A stretch of 64,000 nucleotides of DNA from Gigantopelta aegis (GCF_016097555.1 NC_054707.1:52349417-52413416), one strand, 5' to 3'; positions 1 to 53,935 are shown, counted from the stretch's first letter. The notes: a model not told the origin generated them from the sequence alone. Numbers and translations are program-made.

Positions 1-1499
1 TAACGATGCAGCGTGCTTGTTTTGTCGAGATATTTAGTTTCTCACATGAGAGCCAGCAGTCCATCAGTGTTAATGGAGTGACATGCCTGTGATTAATGTC
101 TACACTAATTAGCCAGCATGTCCTTGGTAAAACGATCAATATGTAGCACAAGACAGTGATGAAGTAGAACAATGCTTAATTACTTCTGGCAAAGTTCGAG
201 GAAACAGATGTGGCTAACAAACACATTATCATCACTGGTGTATACTAGTCGAAACAAGTTAGGGTCAAACAACTTGAGAAAAAAGGCAGGTCATTGGCCA
301 TACACTTGTATATAAATAGAGAATAATTGGATACTATTTCAAGATATCAGCTTGTGCCAGCAAAGGTTAGAATGATAATACATTTGCCATTCGAACTCAG
401 CAGGATAAAGCTGATATGTTAAGGCAGTACCAGTAACCAGTTATTTTATTTATCCTGCAAGTCAACAGGAATAATGAGTTCCAGTTCTTCTATGTATATT
501 GTATATCAGTACTGTAGCAAGTCCTTTGGCAGTATGACATGTCATCAGACAAGAAACATGACATCAATATGTTGGGTGCAAGCTACATTTCGTCATATCA
601 AAATGTTTAAACTCAATTCACAAATAGATTTGTAAGTTTTGTTAGTTTTTTCATGGCAGAAAGCTATTTGTATAAAAAGTACTTGTATGCAATTGAAAAT
701 CTAGTTTAAAGTAATAATCAAGTTAGGCTTAAATCACATGATCTATGTGTTTGGTCATTGGCCAAAAATATAAAAGTTTTGTCTAGTCATCATATTTTGC
801 CAATGTGTATAGTAATTGGAGGATAAAATGTAATACCTGTACATTTGTATGCAGTACTGTTCCAAATTACCGTAGCATTGAAAGAAAGGAAGATATTGAT
901 ATGACTGATAGTAATTGTCAGAATTCTTTCAAAGTAAGACTAAGTTTGTTCCATGAAACATGTATCCCATTTCTGCTCAATCAAAGGCTGTGGTGTGTCT
1001 TGTTCTGTCTTTAGATAAAATATGACATTCATTAATTCCCATTAACTACTTACACAATCTCCATTCCCCAATCTTCCCAGTTTAAACTAATTGAGATGTT
1101 ACATATACCAGGGCTAGCTCGGGCACTCGCCAAATTCACTAATTTTAAAAACAGTTAGCGAATTTTATTTTAATTTGGCGAAAGAATTTCATGCATTAAT
1201 TGATATTTTGTTACAAAATAACTGGGTATTTATAAAAATTTGGAAGTTTAATGGATAATTTGGCAAAATGTTCTGCCGACCCAGAGCTAGCATTGAACAG
1301 AAGTCCAGAACAGACATTTGAGTTGTTAGGAGGTTACTGGTATATAATAAAATTGAAAACTGATACTTGTCATAACCTGTAGATTATCCAGTGAGTTACA
1401 TTTGGTAAGTAGTTACATGGGTGATTACCAGATACTGTTTATTTTGATGGCTTTAATATTGATGGGGTTTTAAAATAATTTTAAATGTTTGTTTTGTAG
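1..1499 (+). other. Intron of PARD3 (upstream part outside window)
   Basis: AT-rich, with no coding signal that fits PARD3; the short open frame near 805-1014 has no recognisable product. It ends in the acceptor TTTTGTAG at 1492-1499. The only structured feature is a MITE-A copy (1109-1295). Confidence 0.7.
1109..1295 (+). mobile_element. MITE-A copy, 3' end degraded
   Basis: Starts CAGGGCTAGCTC and ends near CAGAGCTAGC, the inverted partner. The same family is at 4208-4641 and about 24124-24326. The CAGGG..CCCTG ends recall hAT-type non-autonomous elements (inference). No clear target duplication is left. Confidence 0.6.
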
Positions 1500-41851
<40,352 letters not shown>

Positions 41852-43110
41852 CTCTTGAATGGATATTCATACCAAGCCAGGATTGCCAGCAGGAAACCTG
41901 GAGTACCATTAACACAGGCAGATGATTTTCTGTTAGAAAAAGGATCCCAACTGTTACCAGGTATTCGAGTGAATAATTTTGTTCAAGTGCAATTTGTACT
42001 TGGCATCATATTCCTCTCAAGTAGAATCTCTTCGAGACAAACATGAATACCATTGTGCATCAAAAGCAGATGATGGTAACAAAGCATCATTGTTAATTAT
42101 GTTAGGATTCAAGTATGCCATCAAAAATGATATCAAGGATATAAATTCCTTCAAAGATTCAAGTATACCATCAAAGATTGAAGCATGCCACTCCTGGGCA
42201 CACCTTTCAATTTTCATTGAAAGCTTTGCCTGAAGATATTTGTACTAAAAATACAAAACTCAGAAGTCATAATGTGCTCATTGTCATGAACCATGGTTGT
42301 GAAGTCATTTCAAATTTCAATAAGGGAACATTCACAACTGTCCACATTTTCATGAACATACAAACTGTTTGTTTTATTTGTTTTACACTCCCCTTCCCAA
42401 GAGCAAATATTAAGGAACATTTTTATCAACATTTGTTTTTGTTAATTTTGAAAGTGTTGGCTGCCTTTAACCCTCTTCCCATCTAGCAAACAGTATAAAA
42501 GTTCATGTCAGTGTTGATAGCTGTTGACGGTCCTAAAAGTAACTGTGTTACGTCTGCACAAAATCTTCACCATGTACACATTTTGAATATTTGATCATTA
42601 CGCCCCTCTACCCATGTATGGGCCAAAATCTATCTTCCATGCTGAAAAATACATAGAATGCCTTTTACAACAATAATTTTGGCTGTGTACTCTGTCAGCA
42701 ACCCCTCACTCCCTGTACACACTTTGTATGTAGTGTCTGAATCTCTCTCCCCTCAAGAGTGTACATATGTTATGGATGGCCCATAATTATTGAATCTTTT
42801 GAACACCTAAAAACATTATGTTATATTGTACATTGTATATGGCATCTGAACATGTTTTACATATAGCAGTTCTAACTATATCTTTATATCAAAACAATGT
42901 CACAAAAAGAGAGGGAAAAAAATATTTATAATTTATGTTTGCAAATTAACAGAAAATGAAATTTTTTGACGTTTAAATAACAAATTATGTGCCTTCGTCA
43001 AGCTTTAAACAGCTTTGAATAATCAGTCCAGATGGTTGCGTTATATATTTTAGATTCATATTTTTCATAACCACCATTAATTGTCAATAAAAATGGTTTA
43101 TTTTGTACTA
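41852..43110 (+). other. Probable PARD3 3' UTR
   Basis: AT-rich sequence after the stop with no further exon. The first canonical AATAAA is at 43086-43091, about 1.2 kb downstream of the stop. Confidence 0.6.
43086..43091 (+). promoter_or_regulatory. Candidate poly(A) signal of PARD3
   Basis: AATAAA. A second AATAAA lies at 43247-43252, so either could mark the end of the transcript. Confidence 0.45.
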
Positions 43111-43521
43111 CACATTTAGTATTCAAGTGCAGCAATCCGTATTCCATACCTTCCAAATTAATTAAATTCCTAAACTTACCTAATTAACAGGCAACTACAT
43201 GTCATTATTTTGCTAAAAATGCCTATAAAAGATTTTATATGATAAAAATAAAGTCTATCTATGACCATAAGTTAAAATGATCACCATTTCGACAACTAAA
43301 TGTTAACATTTTAAGGACAAAACTAAACATAAAAACAGGAGTGCAAACGTTTTGCCATATGCCGGTATTAATCTCAAAATGTTACTTAACACATGTTAAT
43401 GCTAAGACAGTAAATACTGTTAAAAAGATTATCGTAGCCGTGATTTGAAAGAATCAACGGTTATGTCCATTTTCAAGGTTTCTACCTTGTGTCAAGATCA
43501 AATATGAATAATAATGAGATT

Positions 43522-43564
<43 letters not shown>

Positions 43565-44403
43565 CACTTTTTCCCTGCCACAGTATTTATATTAAAAAAA
43601 CTAATTAAAATAAAATGAGGATTAAAATCATTTATTAGACTTAAATGAAATTGTATTTTAGCTACATCTATTTAATTCCCAATATATTTGATTCAAAATA
43701 CATCAGTGATATTTTGTAATAAAAACATAATCAGTTTGGTACAAATAGATTCAGTGTGATGTCATGCTAAGTGTCGTATTTACTCATTATGGAACATACT
43801 ACAGGGGTGGTTGTGACAGAAAATGCAACATATTGGTTTTTAAAACATCAACACCCATGTCACATTTTTATATTAAATTTTAATTAAAAGAAATAGATTT
43901 TGCAAACTGATGACAGTTTCCAAGAATTCCCATTCATATCTTAAATCTGAGAGTTGTACTTACAAGGGGGTCTCACCATATTTAAATATGGCGCAAACAA
44001 ATTTCAAAATAAATTTACATTTATCTTATTTTGTGGCATAACTATTCTCATGTCAATTAGTGTATATTTGGAAATACTGCTACTTACTTTATTGGTGTAT
44101 TTAAATTGGTAATGAAATGACAAATAATTTAAAACATAATTTCAATAGTGTTATTTATTATTTTTAATCTTAACCATTTTTTTCATGTTATTTTTCTTTT
44201 ATAACAACTTTACTTCAGACTACGTTGGTTGTGATGCTCAAATATGTTTTGGTTGTGGCCTGTCTTCATTGATTGTGGATTTATAAAATAAGCAACAGTC
44301 ATTCTGTATCTTTGCTGGTCTCTTTTCTGGCACTGATCAAGTGGATAAAATAAATGACAACATAATGTATGTAAATGTTGACCTATTCCATGTAGTGATG
44401 GTT
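43111..44403 (+). other. Intergenic, AT-rich
   Basis: Contains only a second AATAAA (43247) and an (AT)n run at 43526-43561. No gene recognised. Confidence 0.55.
43526..43561 (+). repeat. (AT)n microsatellite
   Basis: About 18 perfect AT dinucleotides. Confidence 0.95.
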
Positions 44404-44422
44404 TGGGATCTAGCTGTAGTTA

Positions 44423-44767
44423 CAGGGCTTCTAGATTATGGTAGCCCCACTCCCGTGGCTAGTGATATTCAATGTTGGGCTAGTAAATAACTATAATTGC
44501 CATGCCCGACAGCTAGTGAATATTTTTTGGGTCAAATGTTGCAGTTAAGTCTATTTTGTAAATATGAATATACTGACCCCACTCCAACCCCTAATGTCAG
44601 TGTTTTTAAGCCTCTTTAAGTCCCTCTGACATATCTGATTATTACTATTATTTAGTAAAATTTTATTAACTTAAAGTAGGGCTAGTGAATGTGTGATCGT
44701 GGCTAGTACATTTTTTAAATTACTGATCCCATGGTTAGTGGATTTTACAAAAATTCTAGAAGCCCTG
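44423..44767 (+). mobile_element. MITE-B copy with perfect 13-bp inverted ends
   Basis: CAGGGCTTCTAGA and TCTAGAAGCCCTG are exact inverted repeats. The interior is the reverse of the copies at 11188 and 28045. Inserted in the A-box part of a SINE head. Confidence 0.9.
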
Positions 44768-44839
44768 AGTGAGAGTGCTTGCCTGAGGTGCTTTGAATGA
44801 AAGATCAAACCTTCTCAACAGACCCATTCTCTGATCTGG

Positions 44840-44867
44840 TCCCCCCCCCCCCCCCCCCCCCCCCCAT
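44840..44867 (+). repeat. Poly-C run
   Basis: Around 27 consecutive C within a SINE; length is likely unreliable in assembly. Confidence 0.9.
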
Positions 44868-45085
44868 CTCAACCAGTGCCACATGACTGATATATCAACG
44901 GCTAAGGTGCTGTTCTATCTGTCAGAAGTGCATATAATAGATCCTTTGCAGCTAATGGAAAAATGTACCGGTAGTAGGTCTCCTCTGAAAACTTCGAGTC
45001 AAAATTAAAATGTTTCAAATCCAATAGCCGATGATCAATTAATCAATGTGCTCTAGTGGTGTTGTTAAACAAAATAAATGTTAAC

Positions 45086-46035
45086 TTTTGTTGTGTGTGA
45101 TGTTGATATATCGTTGATCTGATATCATTCAGTTGGCATGTCACCAGCAGCCTCATCTCATTGGTTGTCATACAGTATTATGTGCACCCACTCAGCATAA
45201 CTCTGACAAGTGATGTCTGATGTTACTAATACAGAATGAGTGTTGTATATTTTAAAATTGCACACTCGGTTGAAACAGGCTGTAGTGACAGATGGGTTGT
45301 GATCAGTGTTCACAGGTAACACATTTATACTTTCTGGTTTCTAAAAAAGATTACCTTTTTCATCCCCGTCACTCAATTTCATCACTTTTACCACTTTTCA
45401 GTTAGTTGGCTCTGTAACAGCTCAAAATGTTACTTTCCTAGTTAATAATCTTTACTATGTATTAATAGTCACTGGAATAATCAGTGGTTTAGTAATTTTC
45501 ATATTGTCGTCAATGAAACATGTTATTAACATTCCAATGTCAAGCTGTTCAGGACTAGAATTAAAATAGCATTATCACAATTGTATTAAATAATATACAT
45601 TTTACCTAATTTGTTTCTCTATTTTAAAGAATATATCTGAAAATCTTGTTTAAAAATCATTACCAGTTTTCAGTGTTTGAAACGTTTTGAAACAACTTGT
45701 AAGATAAATGGTATACTCATTTGGTATTTTCTATTTAGCCCACCATATTTTAACTGGAATAAGTCTAGGTTTCTTTTGGGTTTTTTTTTTTAGATTAAAA
45801 AAGAAATTAAACACATATTTATATATTTATAATATAAAAGTTAACACATTTTAATTGCTCACGTCTCAGCTTTGATAATGCTACTTTAATAATCATTGTT
45901 ACCACTAAAACTCAAATTGTAATAGATTTGCTCAGGAAAAAAAAAGAACATTCAGTCTGAAAGTTTGCTCACTAAGAATGTTGACCCATGCAAAAACAAA
46001 AATAAAGATCACTCTTCTTTGAAATACATCTTGTT
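45086..46035 (+). other. Intergenic, no recognised content
   Basis: AT-rich, no gene or element identified. Confidence 0.5.
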
Positions 46036-46225
46036 ACAGCCAGTGCACTATGGCTAGTATATCAAAGGCCATAATATGTGTGATCCCTTTGATACTAATG
46101 GAAAAATGTAGCAGGTTTCCTCTCTAAGACTATATGTAAAAATCCCAAAATGTTAGACATCCAGTAGCTGATGATAAATATAACAATGTGCTGTAGTGGT
46201 GCTGTTAAACAAAACTAACTTTTAA
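46036..46225 (+). mobile_element. SINE S1 fragment
   Basis: From CAGCCAGTGCACTATGGC through the shortened body to GTGCTGTAGTGGTGCTGTTAA. Confidence 0.8.
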
Positions 46226-48430
46226 CTTATAAAAAATACATCTCAATTAATCCCCAGAAAATGTAATAATTGAGAACACTTCAAAAGATCATGGTCATAA
46301 GCATTTACTCTGCTCCAGGTAAATTAGAAAATCTTGAGCTGTAGAGTGCCAGACAAATTTGAAGAATATTGTACTCACTGGGAATGGCAGTCCTCTGAGA
46401 TGTGCAGGAAGGATGTATTGTCCAGTAAGGGATCTCCTCGGGACTGGGTGTACTATAGATGAGGCACTAGATTCATGGAATCAACCACTTTTTGCCAAAT
46501 ACCTATTTGACCGCATTTTTCAGAGATATATGGGTTTGATCATGAATAATAGTTTTGTCATTCAGATCAGATATAAAATTCATATGACTCAGACTAGATG
46601 TGAAAAGATTACTATTTCAAGCAGGAAAAGTTCTAAGTTTTACACAGAAATACCATACCTACTGTGCTATAAGAGAACCAAATACTTTTAAAAGTAGGAT
46701 TCAAAGCATAATTCCTGGTGGAGGCATATGCACCCATGACACTCGTTTTTGGTTCAAGCTGTAATGAGATCATGATTAATGGTCTCTGGCAGTATAAGTA
46801 CATATAAGAACTGTTTTCATGAAAAACACATTTCCTGCATTCAGGTACATGTAATATAGCCTTTATTAAAGACCACCTTTATTAAAGACCACCTTTATTA
46901 AAGACTATATTTTGGAACTAAAGTGGACTGTCCAAACTGAAATCTGTATAATCCTGGTTTCTGTGTAAACCGGCAAGAACACAGAGTCCTGTTCAGAGAC
47001 GATGGTTTTGGTGAAGTCTGTCTGATCCAACACCCTGTGTATACTGACACATTTCACAAGTCTCAGTGTAAGTGTCAGCCCTACAGTACCTTAAATATAT
47101 TTTAAAATAGGCTTATACTGCATGTTAGATACGAACCAAACTTTACTACATTATTTTAAATACCAGACATCAAATTCTATTGTTTGTTACTGGCATCATT
47201 GGATTTGGTATTGTATATCTTGCTGGGAAATCTTGTTTTTAAAGGGGTTTTTTGATGTGTAAACATGCATTTTTAATACATAATCATTTATATGTAATGA
47301 GAATTGTTGAGAATACGACCTAAAGTTATAACTAGATTGTAACTCATATAGGTGTGCAAACTTTGACTGGAGAATTGTCAAAGAGTTACGTTGCAGTACT
47401 CTTGAAGAGGTTGTGATACTAGTAAAAAGCAAGATATCTCGGGGACTTTGAAAGGCATTTTTTAAGAATCACAAATTGCTAAAATGTTATTGATTTATTT
47501 TCAAGTTTACTTCCAAATAAAGTTAAAGCATGCTGCAATGGACACACAATTTGGGTGTGTGAACTGTCTGTTAGGGACAAAAAATGATGATGGAAGTTTG
47601 AGGAAAGAAATCTTCTACTGTCATCTGCTACTTTTTCACAAATGAAAACGGTGTCCCAGAATGACACATTTACACACTTGTGTTCTGGTTAATGATACTG
47701 TTATTGTTAATTCACGAGATAGATTATCCAAAAAACCCAAAATGTTAACAATATCCAGTAGGCAGCTCATAACATTTGGCCATTATCTGGTGTAAACTAT
47801 ATAAAAAGTGTATCATTTTGCTCATTAATTGTGGAACCAACTGTTACATGGATATTATTTATTTATACTCATAGCAAACTATAAAACAGACACAAAATTA
47901 ACTAATTGCTCATTTGATAATGGCTCATCTCTGCTAAAATAAATATTTACATGTTCTATATATTTACTATTGTTTTTTCTAGCTAATGTTTTTTTTCCCT
48001 GTGGGTATCTTTTTATGTTGAAAATTGTTTGAATTACATGTCTTATCTTGGTTGAAAAAAGCTGATGTGTACTGAATAAAATATACATTTTACATTCAGG
48101 GAATTACATATGCAAGAACTGGAAATCGGACTAATATAGTAATACCTGTATCATAATATACATGTATTATTCATTGGTATTGACAAGATATCAACTTGAT
48201 ATTCGAGTATGTACTAGTCTATGGACTGTTTAGTTTATTGTAGTTCTGTACATTATAAAGAAGCAACAGTTCTTAAAGATGATTTGTAATTAACTCTGCT
48301 ATTTGATGTGTACAGTAATTCTTTTTACATATTTTCAATGTGCTATTCTTAGAAAAATCCAGTCTGGGCTGTCCAACAATTATACCTTATAAAGTCCAAG
48401 TTATGTTTTTGCATATCTCTTTTGTAATAC
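46226..48430 (+). other. Intergenic, no confirmed gene
   Basis: AT-rich. The 110-residue open frame at 46359-46691 resembles nothing I know and has no supporting context. It contains an 18-bp triplicated unit (CCTTTATTAAAGACCA) at 46858-46915. Confidence 0.5.
46858..46915 (+). repeat. 18-bp unit x3
   Basis: ACCTTTATTAAAGACCAC repeated three times. Confidence 0.9.
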
Positions 48431-48431
48431 T

Positions 48432-48600
48432 GAGACCAATGCCTGTCGTAAAAGAGTAGCCTATGTGGTGACAGCGGGTTTCCCCTAAAAAACAGTGTCA
48501 AAATGGCCATATGTTTGACGTCCAATAGCTGATGATAAGATAAAAAATCAATGTGCTCTAGTGGCGTCGTTAAATAAAACAAACTTTACTTTTTTTTCTG
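48432..48600 (+). mobile_element. SINE fragment, body and tail
   Basis: From TGCCTGTCGTAAAAGAGTAG to CTCTAGTGGCGTCGTTAAATA. It mixes S2-like body and S1-like tail, showing the two families share the central region. Confidence 0.75.
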
Positions 48601-49154
48601 TGCTTGTAAAGGCTTGACAGATAGATGCATCTAACACAAGGAACAGACTCGCAGTATTTAGATTTCAAGACATGAACTTTGAAAGTCAGTACTGTATAGA
48701 GATATGTTGTTACAACGTTTTAGACCAGTGTTTCCCAAACTCTAGCTTGTCTATGGGCCGGCCCAAGATGATGTCAGTTACCTTAGTAACCCATTATAGT
48801 ACCTCATTGCAAATTGGTACAGTGCATTATGAGAGGTGAGTCATCAAATTGTTATCGATGTTAATTCATGTTGTTGTTTTATAAAGACTTGTGTACAGAT
48901 GTTAGTGCTTTAATAAGTTGTGAATGAAATAATATTTTTATTTTTATACACAACTACATGTTTCTGTACCATCCCTCACAATAAATACTTGTGATATTAG
49001 TGGAAATAATTAGTTGTGTTTTGTTTTGCTTTTCATCATAGAAACCGTGCATGCATGTTCCATGAATATACCTAGCCTGAACTTGTTGATGAGGGTGGGG
49101 TGCCGCACAAAGCAGCTTTGATGGAAAGGTCACCATTGATCATCTGACTTTGTT
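48601..49154 (+). other. Intergenic, no recognised content
   Basis: AT-rich; nothing identified. Confidence 0.5.
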
Positions 49155-49530
49155 TATTAGTCACCGTCTGGTCCAAATGGAGGGGACTATAGATTTTGTC
49201 ACCATCCTTTGTCTGTTTGTCTGTCCCACAGACTTTTCTGGGGGGAAAATCACACCACCAGTAGATCTTGAGATGAAACTTTGTGTATAGGTTTATCATG
49301 TAGAGTTACAGATCAAGTTTATTTTACCTGTTTTTACAAAGTTCTGGCCAAATCTATATATCAATGTTGGACAGTGTTATAGCCCTTGAATTTAAGAGAT
49401 TTGTCGGACCCAGTAAAGAACACGTTGCTTTAGCAGTACTCTCACAATGCTTGTTCTTTAGTCATTCATTTCAAGTTATTTTCATGTTTATATCTAATTA
49501 AGGTTCAAGCTCCCTGTCCTGGGTATTTGA
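49155..49530 (+). repeat. Dispersed repeat (GTCTGTCCCACAG family) plus S3 tail
   Basis: Matches 25290-25860 in order of blocks. The end (49462-49530, TTCATTTCAAGTTATTTTCATG) is the S3 SINE tail in reverse. Confidence 0.65.
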
Positions 49531-50099
49531 TTTATTTTGTGAATTCATTTTTTTTTCTATCAAAAACAAAACAAAACTGTGATGTCAACTTGGTCTGTTA
49601 GTCACATGTGGAGCCTACTGCTCTTCGGGATCATATACAAAATAGATACAAATGGATATGGAGAAGTGTTCCACTAATTTGGCTGGATTTGAATATATTG
49701 CCATACAATAATGAGGAGTGGTAGTGTTCAAAGCAGACATATGTATGAACATTATAACCTTGTATCAGTCTGTTACATCCAGTGTTACACTATTCATTGA
49801 AGTATTGACTATTTTATACAGAAGATCCAGCAAGTATTATTGTTGAAAAATACACCACTATCCAGTTTAGCCACCGTCATTAAACAGTGATGTCATGATA
49901 ATTAAAAGAACCATTCTGCCCACCCTAAACAAATATTCATGCCAGTTGTGTGTAGTGCAAGGTGGTCCCTTATAGGACTTTAGAATATGGCTCCGGGACA
50001 TGGGCTTATGATCACCATCAGTCCACAAGACGTAAACTGCAGTTGACATACCACTTAAATCTAAGTACCCAAATTGATTATTGTTGAATATGTAGAGAA

Positions 50100-50228
50100 T
50101 ATTTCATGTTTTTTTGTGTTTTTGTCAAATATGATTTATATCTCATCTAGTGAAGTTTGCAATCATATCTCACAAGTCGCGCTTAACGAGATGAGGTATA
50201 AATCATACTTGACCAAAAAACATGAAAT
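50100..50228 (+). mobile_element. Small hairpin element
   Basis: ATTTCATGTTTTTTTGTGTT, GATTTATATCTCATC at the left pair with GAGATGAGGTATAAATC and AAAAAACATGAAAT at the right; arms about 45 bp, loop about 35. Confidence 0.75.
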
Positions 50229-50327
50229 TTTCTATTTATTATATAACTTTTGGCAATTTACCTTCATTTTTAAAATGCTGGAAGCAAAATAGTTCTGGCT
50301 TTCTTACAGTGAAGATAACACTTTCTA

Positions 50328-50394
50328 CAGTGACCATAACACATTTTAGAGTGAAATAGTAAAAAATTTGCTCTAAAATGTGTTATCGTCACTG
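50328..50394 (+). repeat. Hairpin, 24-bp arms with one mismatch
   Basis: CAGTGACCATAACACATTTT at 50328 pairs with AAAATGTGTTATCGTCACTG ending at 50394. AGTGAAGATAACACTTT-like strings flank both sides, so it is probably the core of a larger diverged inverted repeat. Confidence 0.8.
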
Positions 50395-50399
50395 AGTGA

Positions 50400-52069
50400 C
50401 TGATAACACTTTTATTTCACCAATATTTTACGATATTTCACTAAATGTTATATAATAAAAGATGGCAGTTGATATTCTATTGAAATCAAGATCTGGCGAT
50501 TGATCATTGTTGAATTTAACACATGATATTTGACATTCCATTAAGATAATTTTGTCATTTAAAAATAGCTTTTTTCAGTAATTAATCAAAAATAAATGTG
50601 TGAAAGCTGCATGATAATTCCAGATATCACAACTATTAAAACCTCCAACTACAGTAGGCTATAAATAAAATATAGTTAGGAATATTGGTGGCTGGCAATG
50701 GTTTTGATGATTCATTATGAAAATCAGCCTGGCCGATGGATTTGAAATTCCCACACCTGGTAACTTGAAGACACCCACACCCAGCATACAGGATTTCCTC
50801 CCAACATTAATGTTCAGGACATTAAGTCATTACTTCATACAGGTAGTCATGTTGGTGTTTCCTTCCTCAGACAGTGGATTTTTTTAATACTGATATTTCT
50901 TTGATGTACCTGTTAAGGTCTTCATAATCTAGGGGTCAATCATGTGCATGTGTTTTAATGGAATTCTTTAAAGGGGTAGAGGTACTCTGACTATCTTTGT
51001 TGTCTCTATATATATACCTGAGTACACACACCCAACTGAAAGTAAATATCTTCAGGAGTTTTATTTTAAAACATTTTGTTGTTTAATATGACATATTGCA
51101 TTTATACAAAACTCTGTGCAATATATATGCCTTTTGAGGTGTACATTATATTAGGTTGCACTGTAGAAACAACAGTTTCAGTGAGGTTGTCAGTTTATGT
51201 AAGAATACACCAGACCCTGGTTGTCATAAAGACACATAGCTGGACACTTTTTGAAAAATTGTGTTATCAGTATAGGTAGTACTAAACCAAATAACTTCCG
51301 GCTGGGTCAAAGTTTGAGGTGCAGCGAACTTTTGATAGAGAAGTGAACACCACAAGTCCTGTGATTGGTTATAAATGTGAGTGTGTTGGTTGTAAAAAAT
51401 AATAGTTTTATCTGGGTAAAGCAAATATGCAATTTTATTTCATCTAGTACCAATGTGTCAAGTAGCCTTGTGCTTGAAACATGTATGGGGTACCTGTAAA
51501 AAAAAGTACTGGAATTTTGTGCGGAACAAGGGTAGTCATAGACGCTATCTCAGAAACAAGCAGCTTGACCCCCATTTTTTTCTGATTCACTTTAAGTGTG
51601 AGAGGTAGTAGTATTTATATCCGTGGCGTTTATGTCGATTGATACGCTGCAGGTAGGAGTTTTAGCCACATATGTTACTATTGTCGTCTATGGGATGTGA
51701 TTTGGTAGTATACACCCTCTAAGTGTTGATTGGTTATGAAAGTTGCATTTATGTCTATGTAATAATAGTATTGTTTGCTATTAACCAGCCATCTCAGCAG
51801 CAAATAAACAAATAAAGATTGGATAAAGTGTTTTAAACATTTTTAATATTCACTTAATATTATTACAACATGCGTAAGAATCTGAAAAAGTAAAACATAA
51901 AACAAGTGAAACACTTAGAAATACGACACACATAATATACATGTACATACTAGTACATGTGTTGTTTGTGTGCTAATACAAATTACATCGATTTGATTTT
52001 ACATTTTAAAAAATGAATTGTAATTATTTTTCATACTTTACTTCATACTGGAAGAATACTTTTCTTAAT

Positions 52070-52106
<37 letters not shown>

Positions 52107-52290
52107 CATAGTTTAAATGCTTTTTTTTCCACAGCTGCAACATTTGGTGTCTTGTTAAATACAACATACGGCTGGCTATAAACAATAGCAGAATCCGATG
52201 ATGAAGAAAATGAGCACTTCTTTCAGTTACTGGTACTATCAGTACACCCTGTACGTACCAGTTACTGATTTGGAGCCCATGGAAAGATAT
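50400..52290 (+). other. Intergenic, no recognised content
   Basis: AT-rich, including a 27-base poly-T at about 52077-52103. No gene or element identified. Confidence 0.5.
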
Positions 52291-52298
52291 ATTGTTAG

Positions 52299-52706
52299 TA
52301 TCCTTTAGTAAATATTGTTATAACGTTATTTATTAATGTAAAACAAACAAACAAACACACGCACGCACGCACGCACGCACGCACACAGGAACAAACACGT
52401 ATCTTTTAGTAAACATTGATATGTCATTTTCTAATGTAAAAAACCAAAACAAACCCAACACACATGCACACGGACATACGCACACATACAAACACGTATA
52501 CATATATCGTTTAGTAAACATTGCTATAACGTCATTTTCTAATGCAAAAAAGCAACAAGACACAAAAAACAAACACATACACACACAGGCACACACACAC
52601 ACGCGCGCGCGCACACACACGCAAGCACGCACAGACACACGCACACATACGCGTGCACACACACGAACACAGGCACACACACACACGCATGCACACACGC
52701 ACATAT

Positions 52707-52737
<31 letters not shown>

Positions 52738-52974
52738 GGCACATGCACAGGCACACGCACAGGCAAACATACCTTTTAGTAAACATTGCTATAACGTCAT
52801 TTTCTAATGCAAAAAAAAACAACAACACAAAAGACAAACACACATGCACACGGACATACGCACACATACAAACACGAATACACAGTATCGTTTAGTAAAC
52901 ATTTAGTAAACAAAAATAAACACACACACACACACACACACACAAGCACATACACACACACAGGCACACACACT

Positions 52975-53030
<56 letters not shown>

Positions 53031-53242
53031 CATACACACACATGCACACGGACATACACACACATACAAACACGAATACACAGTATCTTTTAGTAAACAT
53101 TGCTATAACGTCATTTTCTAATGCAAAAAAGCAACAACACACAAAACACACACACAAACACACACACGCGCACACACACACGCACGCACTCACACATGCG
53201 CACACACACACACGCGCACACACACGCAACACACGCAAGCAT

Positions 53243-53282
<40 letters not shown>

Positions 53283-53490
53283 GCGCGCACACACACACAC
53301 ATGCACACACTCGGACACACGCACGCACATACACATATGCGTGCACACACACATACGCGCGCACACACACATACCTGCACACACATACGTGCACGCACAC
53401 ACGCGTGCACACACACACACAGACACACGTGCACGCACGTGCACACACAGACACACGCACGCACGCGTGCGCACACACACGCACACGCGT
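52299..53490 (+). repeat. Higher-order CA/CG satellite with six spaced copies of a unique block
   Basis: Alternating purine-pyrimidine runs (CACACA, CACGCGCGCG) separate six copies of TTTAGTAAACATTGCTATAA and CGTCATTTTCTAATGCAAAA at about 52304, 52405, 52510, 52776, 52890 (cut short) and 53090. All open frames (Cys/Val-rich, His/Thr-rich) are artefacts of the repeat. Confidence 0.92.
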
Positions 53491-53663
53491 AGGAATTACA
53501 GGTGCATTACGTTTTCATGGATTGCACTATTTGTTTGAGACTAGTTTTATACTAACATCGTACAAATGAAGATGTAGAAATTATAAAATAATATTCTTCT
53601 TATAACTTCTTTTTTCGTATATCATTATTATTATTGTTTTGTTCAACTCAAGTCTCCCGCCAG

Positions 53664-53935
53664 TTAGGGGCGGGATGTAGCTTAGTGGTAAAGCGCTCGA
53701 CACGGCACCATGACTGGTACATCAAAGACTGTGATATGTGCTATCCTGTCTGTTGGATGATGCATATAAAAGATCCCTTGCCACTAATGGAAAAATTTAG
53801 CGGGTTTCCTCTCTAAGATTTTTAAAATTAAAGATATTTTTTAAAAATACCAAATGTTTGACATCAAATAGCCGATGATTTATAAATCAATGTACTCTAG
53901 TGGTGTTGTTAAACAAAACAAACTTTAAACTTTAA
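53664..53935 (+). mobile_element. SINE S1 type, head partly deleted
   Basis: GGGGCGGGATGTAGCTTAGT then GGTAAAGCGCTCGACACGG (A box kept, B box missing), shared body, tail CTCTAGTGGTGTTGTTAAAC. Confidence 0.88.

Larger units (their letters stand above)
44404..45085 (+). mobile_element. SINE S1 type split by a MITE-B insertion
   Basis: Head begins TTTGGGATCTAGCTGTAGTT, resumes at 44768 as AGTGAGAGTGCTTGCCTGAG, then a B-box relic, a poly-C run, the shared body and tail GCTCTAGTGGTGTTGTTAAAC. Confidence 0.8.

Noticed and set aside
46359-46691. 110-residue protein gene
   Set aside because: No family resemblance, no splice or promoter context, and low GC like its surroundings.
52333-53569. Cys/Val-rich and His/Thr-rich open frames
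   Set aside because: Translations of CA/CG dinucleotide runs.
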